NCBI GenBank assembly: GCA_964035795.1
Contig: OZ038321.1
Location: forward strand, 2,879,418 to 2,943,417
Origin: Pterobdella sp. o SKG-2022
Lineage: Eukaryota > Annelida > Clitellata > Hirudinida > Piscicolidae
Direction of reading: 5' to 3'
Length of the DNA: 64,000 nt
In this document: positions 56,700 through 64,000 of the stretch, piece by piece
How the letters are laid out: the number at the start of each line of letters is the position of its first letter
Position numbering within the stretch: the stretch's first letter is position 1
Notes under the pieces: generated by a model
Databases searched by the model: none
What the model saw: only the letters and a program-made list of their open reading frames with translations
What the model was told of the DNA's origin: nothing
Position numbers and translations under genes: made by a program

Positions 56700-59330
56700 C
56701 AATTTTCAGAGCTTGTTGTAGTTTCTGTAATAAATTTTTTTACAGAGCCGGGTTTTCATCCCTAACCTGGAGGGCCAGTATACTGCATTTAGTCCAACCT
56801 CTACTTCTTAATCTGTCTAAGTGGGTGGCTTACGCTTCCGCTGGCATAGCTTTCAGGGTTACTAAGATGCTCAAGCCTCCCGACCATTAAAAATAGCGAA
56901 CTAAAAACTCCTTGAACAAAAAAATTTTTTTAAATAAAAGAAATAATTGAAAAAAAGAAATGAGCTGCATTTGTCATATTCTTAGGCGACCAAATTCAGC
57001 AATGATGACGGTATTTAATAATGTTTTCGATAGAGAAAGGAAAATAAAGGTTCACAAAAAAATATTGCGACCGTATCAAAGATGATATTAAAAAAAGATA
57101 ACTTTCGAGCTCGAAAGTAGTGAAAAATCTGGCCCAGAACAAAGGGAAAAAATTTTGTTTCAAAATATGCGTTAAAATTTTTTGCTAATACCAGAAACTT
57201 GAAAAACTCATTTCGTTTGTAAAAATGTTTGATATACATGGCATATTAACATAAGGTATTCAATTAATTTTGACGATACAATAAAATGTCCTTCTCATTA
57301 AAACTTCAATCTTCTTAGATAACATGTTATAAAGTTATAAGATATAGCTATGTAAAAGATTATTATATAATTTTTAACCCATCAATATCAACATTCAATT
57401 TATATTTTTGAATTCCCCAATATGGTTAATTTACGAATCATGGCGTGAGTTTAGATGAATGTGAATTTTTGAATAAAGTATATTTAATTAAATAAAAATT
57501 TTATGTTATACGAACGTTTAACCCAGTGATTTTCAAGATCAGTTCCAATAAAACTCGGCTTTTGATGAAGTTTATGAAGATTATAGTCATTATTATTTTC
57601 AAAAAGTATCAAAAACTGTCTTATTATAAAGATGACAATCAAAAAAGATTTTAATTAAAAAGATTTAAATATGAGCCAATGAGTTTCAATATGGAGTTGC
57701 ACAGCATAATAGTAAAGGACCACAAAAACCAGTAATATAACTGATTCGATTGATTCTTGTGTGCTTGTCTAAATAGAGGATGCTCTTAATTCCGCTTATA
57801 AAAGTTTTTATTCTGTTAAAAATACATTAAAAATTTTGGAAAACTTTTGAATTAGCAAAATCAATTTAAGTTTTATATTTTGATTAATGGAAGTTAATTA
57901 TCTATGTTCAATTCAAAACTTCACTCAATTTATCTGCAGCACAAAAGGTTATGAAAAAAATGCACAAAGCTTCTCAAGACAAACCATCATTTACTTGACA
58001 ATGCAAGTTACTCTGCCACAATCTTCCTTCATTTCGCTCACTAAGTATCCATGTGGATACAATGGGCTGGAGTTTAATCGATGAAAAAATAAAACCTAAT
58101 GAATGTTTGTGGTTGAGTGACTTTTGTACTGAAATTTTAATTACTCAATGAAACGTAAATATCTTGTTCCTAAGCATTCTGAGTTTATTGTTGGTTTCAA
58201 TGGTTTCTCAAAGTGAGTTTTCAATTTAGTGAATAGCTCAACTCAAATTCATGAACAAAGTTTTTGCTTTTCAGTCTTCTCTGTTTTTGTCAAACTTTTT
58301 CCTTCTTTCTAGCTCTGGTCTTTGCTTAGCTCGTATTTGATGACGGTTATCATGTTTTTCCTTGGAGTTTGTTACTTTCTTATTAAGGGTAGGTTTGGTC
58401 ACTCAAGGATGTGATTAATGATTTTTGCACCCTCTTTCATCATTTCTACTGTGGTTCCATCAATCTCGGTGTCTTTCTGTTTTTTTTACTTTTCAATAGC
58501 ATGATGGGTTTTAGCCTAAAGGATCTTCTCAGCCTACCCCATCTTTATCATATGTCATTATTATAAACTAAATGGCTGGTGTTATTTATAGGCAAACTTT
58601 TTTATGGTCTGGTCGACCAATTGTTCCTAAATGAAGTTTCTTTCTCTGTTATTACAATTTTTTTAGCTTTTAGTTCTTTCATTAGATTTTCTGTATTAAC
58701 AAATTTTATGTGAGTTTCCAAAGCACATATTGAACAACCAGTCCAAAAAATATTTCCGCTAATTACTTCAAGCTTCTAATATATTTTTTTGAAACCAATA
58801 GCAATTTTCAATATTTATATTTAATATTGTTCCATGAAAGCTTCAAAACTTATTTATTCTGTGAAACTTTGTATTGCAAGAGCATTTTCTTTATTTTTCT
58901 CAATTTTTTCAAAATTTCTTTCAAGGCAACAATAGATATCTGATGAGAAAACTTTCTCTAATGAATAATCAATTTTAAAAAAGAAATATAATAAAAACTT
59001 TCAAAATTCAAAAACAGAATGCTGCGGTGAGTTGCTTGCACTGGATTAATCAATAGGGTTCTTCAAAGAATCGATAAAAATGAAATTTAACAATGCATAA
59101 TGGAGAATCTTGAGAATAATTTAAAATGAGAAAAATAAGAAGACAATAAAAACAAAAAGACAAAAAATGTAATTAGTGACGCAATATAAAACAGGTATTT
59201 TTTTAAATATCTGATAAAAAATAAGGTAATATATTTTAGTTAGCGCATCATTCGGAGATGCTCTGCTACGAAATGTTTGAAAAATAAAGTTTTGAAGTTT
59301 TTCAGAAAAATAGAACAAAAAAAAGATTTG
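56700..59330. other. Non-coding stretch without a supported gene
   Basis: AT-rich. On the minus strand, 58,200-58,640 gives lysine/arginine-rich broken frames (RAKQRPELERRKKFDKN-type) that may be another decayed element, but no diagnostic motif is visible. The frames at 57,015-57,239 and 57,887-58,084 have no recognisable features. Confidence 0.5.
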
Positions 59331-59334
59331 ATAT

Positions 59335-59720
59335 TTGGAAGTTGGGAGTTTCAGAGAAAAGGGCCAGAGAAAGAAAAAGCAGATTTAGTATAGGAATGAG
59401 AAGAAGAGAGGATAGAGTTGAGAGTGGGTAGAAAATTTTAGTCCAGCACGTTAAGAAGGTAGTATGAAGTAAGAAAGGTAAAAAGGTGAATTTGAGTGAG
59501 AGATTTTATACATAAGAGGAAAGATTTTGAAGGAAGAGTTAAAGCGAATAAATAGCCAGTAGAGTTCAATAAGAAATGGAGAGATGAGAAAATTTAGGAG
59601 TATGAGAAACCAGACATTCAGCAAAGTTAAAGGCTTTAGATAAAGAGTAGATTTCGGAAATTTATAGTATAAAGAAATACAATAGTTGAGGCGGGAGAGA
59701 GCCAGAGAGCAGGCAATATA
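59335..59720 (-). pseudogene. Heavily decayed L2/CR1-like LINE 3' remnant
   Basis: The purine-rich plus strand hides minus-strand pieces LALSRLNYCISL, ISPFLIELYWLFIRF, SFKIFPLMYKISHS and FFLWPFSLKLPTS. These parallel the L2/CR1 C-terminal order SRLDYCN, ELHWLPIR, FKIL..YKAL, and LWNSLP. It has many frame breaks and no catalytic block. Confidence 0.5.
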
Positions 59721-60196
59721 ATAATGTTTAAAAGAAAGAAGTAATATTTAGAAACAAGAAACAGTATTTGAAAACAGAAAACACGTTGAAACATTTACAA
59801 AACCAGAAGAACTAGAATAAAATTGAAAAGTAAACTTAGCATAAAATATCACAAGAGAAGTGATGAATGTTTTATAAAGTACACATTATTGCCTGGTGTT
59901 GGACTGTACTGAAGGCAGCTATGGATGAGTTGCTCTAAGCTTCCGAGGACTGGCGCCCTTTCGGTAGTATATATACTTCATAAACTTGTATTGTATATAC
60001 CGGTTTTATTTGTATTATATATACTGATTTTGTTCGCGTTATTTTGCTTGAGTTTAAGCCTTCATGTTAGAATAAAATTAATTTTAATGAGAAATGGTTT
60101 AGAGTCTTCTTTGCTTTTGATAAGAAAATAATGTCAAAATGGACATAACTTTGAAGACAGCTTGAATATTAAAAGTTAAATAAAATATCGCTGAAA

Positions 60197-61832
60197 ATGC
60201 TAGTTTTTCTACTAAACTTTTATTTTTTACTGGTCTTGTCTTGGTTTTCTTCAAATCATTTTGTTTTCTCAACCTTGCAAGCCAACACTTTCTATAAAGT
60301 TAAAAAAACAAACTATTGCCAAAGCACTCACATCTACAAGACCCTTTTTTCCAAATCTGAAATAACTTGTTGCTTACTGTGTCTGATGGAAAAGTCTTGC
60401 CTCAGAACACAGTACCTTCTAGGCCAAGCAAGCTGCCATTTGATTTCCAAGCGGGATAACTTTGGACTCAAGTTCACTGGAGGGTTTTGCCAAATCTATG
60501 ATAAAGGTTGGTGCTTTTGGGATTTTATGCGTGAAATTACATAACTAAAACAATTATTGAAACAGTCTCATGACCGAAGTTGAATGAAGTTTTGTCAAAT
60601 ATATATTCTGTGATAAAATTGTGTGAAATTTATCAACTAAAACAAAAATTGTTGAGTTTATATGAAATTTTATAACAAAAACTTTTATAAGCAAAATAAG
60701 ATTTGGGAGTGAGAACGAGAAATAATGTTCGCCAGACTTGGAAGCTTGTTAGGATTAACTATAAGATTATGAAAAAATAAAAAGAAAAATACAATATAAA
60801 AAAGATAAAAAGCAACAAAATATAGAAAAAAACAAGAAAATTTTTAGAAATAAAAGAAAAAACATACAAAAGTACAAGTAAACATACAAGATTATAATAG
60901 TCAACCTCTCCCACCACAAGCCGTATGCCCAGACAACTTCGATTTCTTCACCTCAACACGCCAATGTCTCCGAGTTTACAGCAAGACTGACAGCTGGCAA
61001 AATGCCGGTTTTTTATGCAACCAAAAAAATTCTTTTAGCGTCATTTTCGACAAGTATGACGTCATGACGGACGCTTTGAACTACGTCAAAGCTAAACGTT
61101 AGATTTATAAATTTTTATATAAAGTTATATAGCGCGTTTTTAACAGTAATTGAGCTGTATCAGAAGCTCTTGTGGATAAAAATATTTCATTTATATAGCG
61201 CAAAGAAAACAACTGAAGTGCGAAAAATATCGAAGCTATAATGAAGTTTGTGCCTATCCAAACAAATTGGTACTATAGTGAATAAGTTGATTATAGGACT
61301 TGAAACTATGGCGATAAATTTGTTATAAATCGTTTTTGGGCTTCAGTTGCTTTCTTTGCATTGTTCCTGGTCTAGATGGTTGAGTTGAGAAAACCTTTGA
61401 AACAATATCTAAACATAAGTTCGAGGTTCAAATCCTGGTCTGAGTAGCGTTTTAGAGCTTTGTTTGTTTTTCAAGGGTAAATCATTCAACAAATTTATTT
61501 TATGGAAATATATTTAAAATTTTGGACAAACTGAAAATATTAAGATTTGAACTACCATGAATTTCTCAACAGAAACGGGCTGTCTTTCGTTTTGGACAGC
61601 GGGACAGAGGATAATTCCAGGTCAAAAGTCCGATTTTGTATGGAAGCCGGAGCCTGGTGTGACTCTGCTTCTGGGACCAGCTCCTTTTTGGATACCCGGT
61701 CAGCCAGATTACGCGAAAAATGAAGAAGATTGTATTGAACTGTCCGTATCACACAACTTCTATTGGAATGATAATTTGTGTACGAAGAGCATGTGTGTGT
61801 TGTGTCAAGTGAGGTTTGGTATGGAGTTTTAG
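60197..61832 (+). CDS. Secreted PAN/apple plus C-type lectin protein, 3 exons (248 aa)
   Basis: Exons 60197-60506, 60921-61097 and 61573-61832 total 747 bases and stay in frame. The start MLVFLLNFYFLLVLSWFSS is a signal peptide. Residues about 30-104 hold a cysteine-rich PAN/apple-like module (CCLLCLMEKSCLRTQYL, CHLISK, GGFCQIYDK). The C-type lectin domain follows: CPDNFDFFTSTRQCLRVYS, DSWQNAGFLC, CLSFWTAGQR, a QPD motif in WIPGQPDYAKN, and CIELS with FYWNDNLCTKSMCVLCQV. QPD with WND is the galactose-type, calcium-dependent sugar-binding pattern. It is therefore likely an extracellular glycan-binding, possibly immune, protein. The exon 2 acceptor at 60,920 was chosen by phase. Confidence 0.8.
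61366..61447 (+). repeat. tRNA-like SINE head in the lectin-gene intron
   Basis: TGGTCTAGATGG (A-box-like) and GAGGTTCAAATCCTGG (B box) lie at tRNA-like spacing, but the arms do not fold into a good tRNA. The B-box end TTCAAATCCTGGTCTGAGTA closely matches the inverted element at 63,577-63,642. Confidence 0.5.
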
Positions 61833-61977
61833 TGGATTTTTTGAAATGACACAGTTTTCGCTTTTATTATCTGCCAAGTCAACCTGTCGGACGGATAACA
61901 AATAGTTATAGGTTCATGAACAATTGATATTATTGCTTAGCGTATATTAGCAACATTCAGCTTATAAAAATCTAAGA

Positions 61978-61983
61978 AATAAA
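61978..61983 (+). promoter_or_regulatory. AATAAA, likely polyadenylation signal of the lectin gene
   Basis: The first AATAAA after the stop codon at 61,832, giving a 3' UTR of about 160 bases. A further CAATAAAAATA lies near 62,022. Confidence 0.5.
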
Positions 61984-61989
61984 AGCGAA

Positions 61990-62895
61990 CTCTACAAAAT
62001 AAATGTCTATTAACCCATTCAATAAAAATATATACGTAATTTTCTTAATATGAAATTGGTCAGCACAGATGTAAAAATAATCCACTAAAAATATCAACAC
62101 GAAATTTGAAGGAATGATTCAAAACAACATTTTTCTGATATATTCGGCACGTACGAATTGAAACGTATGAAGCTTTGGACAAAAGTGACGACTTTCACAT
62201 ACACAACTATTTCAACACGCAGTAGTGGCGGCATAACAGAATTACAAAAAATTGCTTAAACTTACAAAATTTCTCAACTAATCAGACCAAAAAAATGAAA
62301 GTTTTATATAAAGTACTGAAAATATTCTTTGGTTTTTCACATTGATTTTGTACAGTTCACGTTCGAAGCTATAACTGTAATTTTCAACATTTATCAAATA
62401 AAAATAATTCTCATGTACAAAATACAAAAATAATGTGGCAAGGATTCAGGAGAACGGCTTTTTCTGCTTCCCGTCAAATTGAAACTTAGAAGGAACCTAT
62501 CATGAAAATACCCAAATAATTGAGAAAGTTGGCGATTATTCAACAATCAAAATGCTTATGTTATTGTACACATAAAAAGTTGACAATGAGTCAAACATAC
62601 CTACGTGAAACCAATGTAATCATATAAAACGATTGAGGAAATTATAAACTAACAATAACCCTCAAAAGTTTTTTTACAAACTTATCTAGCAATAAAAGCA
62701 GCCACAGCACCTCAACCGCAGTCGATTAGTGCTTTATGGCGCTAAATAGTCAGTCAACAGCGTCTATTTGACCACCTCCCTCCTCGTTATCAGTCAATAA
62801 AAGCACCATTAAGAACCAATTATCGTTATGCTCCTCTTAATGTTCTTTTTATGATCTTTGGAAACACCAATTCAACTTCCGCCTAATTTGGAAAG
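61990..62895. other. Intergenic spacer, convergent gene ends
   Basis: This lies between the 3' ends of the plus-strand lectin gene and the minus-strand gene at the right edge. No coding or repeat feature is recognised. The 62,680-62,880 part is more GC-balanced than its surroundings. Confidence 0.5.
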
Positions 62896-62899
62896 CCTT

Positions 62900-62905
62900 T
62901 TTATT
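62900..62905 (-). promoter_or_regulatory. AATAAA (minus strand), likely polyadenylation signal
   Basis: The minus strand reads GCGAAATAAAAAGGC about 55 bases after the stop codon at 62,959, a good position for the 3' end of the right-edge gene. Confidence 0.55.
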
Positions 62906-62958
62906 TCGCAGTATTTTCTTAGATTTGTCTCGGAAATTTATTTCCAAACAAAACTGAT

Positions 62959-64000
62959 TTATTGCGCTGAATTTTCCAAGTTATATTTGAAGACATTACT
63001 AGTAACATTGAGTCCATTAATTTGGAAGTGATTGGTTTTGTTGAAACTGCTCGGCAACTGCTCTCCAAGAGACCTGGAAGGCCTGTTGGAAAGAGTGTAA
63101 AAGTGCCGAGGTGTTTCCGGTGGGAGGCAATGATCATTGTGCGCTTCACAATTGTTGTGAGTGAGAACGCTATAGTGTTGCAGGTAGTTGGAGGGGGTCT
63201 GGGCGAAAGAGATTCCCGTAGGAAGGGCCACCGTACCCAGGTTCAAATCCCTGATGTCGTGGTAGTTGCTGTGTGGAGACTTCATTAACACGTGACTCCC
63301 GTTTTGCTTCGAAAACTTGCCTGCTTGGAGCATTTGAGGACTCAATGAGGAGTACACAATAAATGGATAAAGAAAATTTTTTATTCAAACTCAGACATAA
63401 GAACAACCTTCGGGTAAATAATCCTGGTTTTCCTTCTTTATCATGTAGTTTTGGAATTTGAACAATTCGGCATTTCCCGTATTGTAAGCTGTTGAATGGA
63501 AAAACAGTCAATAAATTTTATCATAACAGTTAGCTTTTGCTGACAGCATTCTACTTCTCACTGATAACTATGAGCGAATGCTTAAGACGTTACCCAGACC
63601 GGGATTTGATCCCCTAACCTATGGCTTAAAGGCTTTCAGACCGCTAATTTATGATATTTTGTATATAAGGTATGCAACTCACAGTTTGGCTTGGAAAGTT
63701 TTCTGTTCGAAACAACATCTTGGCCAGTGTAGAATGCGGTTGTGTTGCTGAGGCTGTTTGCACTGTTTTTATTACTCAAAGTGCTGTTATTATTATCCGA
63801 GTTTATGTTGTTACTGCTGTTATCAAACTTCACGCTATTGTTATTACTCTTGGTGCCCAGCTTCAGGACCACAGGAGACAACTGCTGGTTGAGATTCGAC
63901 TCCCTGATCGACTGAGTGCTATATACTGAAGAAAGGTTCTCGTACATGTTATCGTTGACGTCATCGTTAATTTCATCGTCTTTCATGTCGTTCACGCATG
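62959..64000 (-). CDS. 3' exons of an unrecognised gene entering from the right edge
   Basis: Three exons join in phase 1: 63683-64000 (donor GTGAGT), 63408-63488 and 62959-63320 with the stop. The first encodes an acidic start (DDEINDDVNDNMYENLSSV) and an Asn/Ser-rich low-complexity stretch. The second gives NTGNAELFKFQNYMIKKENQ. The last gives SPHSNYHDIRDLNLGTVALP, TPSNYLQHYSVLTHN and RPSRSLGEQLPSSFNK. Several tyrosines sit in YENL, NYHD and NYLQ contexts, as in cytoplasmic tails of receptors, but no domain is recognised and the function is unknown. A 63577-63642 repeat lies in one intron. Confidence 0.65.
63577..63642 (-). repeat. tRNA-like SINE fragment in an intron
   Basis: On the minus strand: GCGGTCTGAAAGCCTTTAAG, then GGGGATCAAATCCCGGTCTG then GGTAACG. 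The B-box-like GATCAAATCC and the following words match the element at 61,366-61,447 with few changes. Confidence 0.5.

Overview
This is a piece of an animal (metazoan) nuclear genome. Genes are split by many GT-AG introns, coding exons are markedly richer in G+C than the AT-rich surroundings, and non-coding DNA is full of microsatellites, foldback elements and broken LINE, LTR and DNA transposons. The protein set (DOCK family, AKR1, PAN/C-type lectin, GT32) suggests an invertebrate. A marine lophotrochozoan or another non-vertebrate would fit, but I cannot name the species.

Layout. (1) 1-17,105, minus strand: the 5' part of a DOCK6/7/8-type (DOCK-C) guanine nucleotide exchange factor gene. 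I recognise 36 exons from the start codon at 17,105 to the left edge; the catalytic DHR-2 domain lies beyond that edge. Its introns hold (CA)n, (TCTA)n and (AAT)n tracts, several foldback elements, an antisense RNase-H-type LINE (about 1,438-2,667) and a 200-N assembly gap. (2) 17.1-24 kb: mostly non-coding, with a CR1/L2 reverse-transcriptase fragment, a broken C2H2-type coding region, a tRNA-like SINE head and a perfect 67-bp hairpin. (3) 24,078-25,112, plus: an intronless GT32-like glycosyltransferase whose DxD motif reads DVN. (4) 28,679-31,306 (3' end open), minus: a class I SAM methyltransferase with a hAT remnant in one intron and a 15-bp minisatellite of about 51 units just 3' of the last firm exon. 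(5) 33,876-40,809, plus: a complete 11-exon aldo-keto reductase of 326 codons. (6) 41-48 kb: a Tc1/mariner-like element with long inverted repeats, a MITE with palindromic ends, and a CR1/L2 LINE. (7) 48,468-49,607, plus: 3' exons of a single-pass membrane protein with a perfect RLLEEQ repeat. (8) 50-56.7 kb, minus: a nest of dead retroelements in which a Gypsy LTR plus gag and an RNase-H-type LINE lie between the endonuclease and reverse-transcriptase halves of an RTE-like LINE. (9) 60,197-61,832, plus: a secreted PAN plus C-type lectin protein. (10) 62,959 to the right edge, minus: the 3' exons of an unrecognised gene.

The genes look functionally unrelated (signalling, redox metabolism, methyl transfer, glycan synthesis or binding) and nothing suggests an operon. 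The most unusual patterns are dinucleotide repeats that start at 5' splice sites or end at 3' splice sites, and a set of hairpin elements with different arms sharing a core like ACGAAGCTTTTCGTAA. All exon joins were worked out by eye from splice signals, reading phase and family resemblance.
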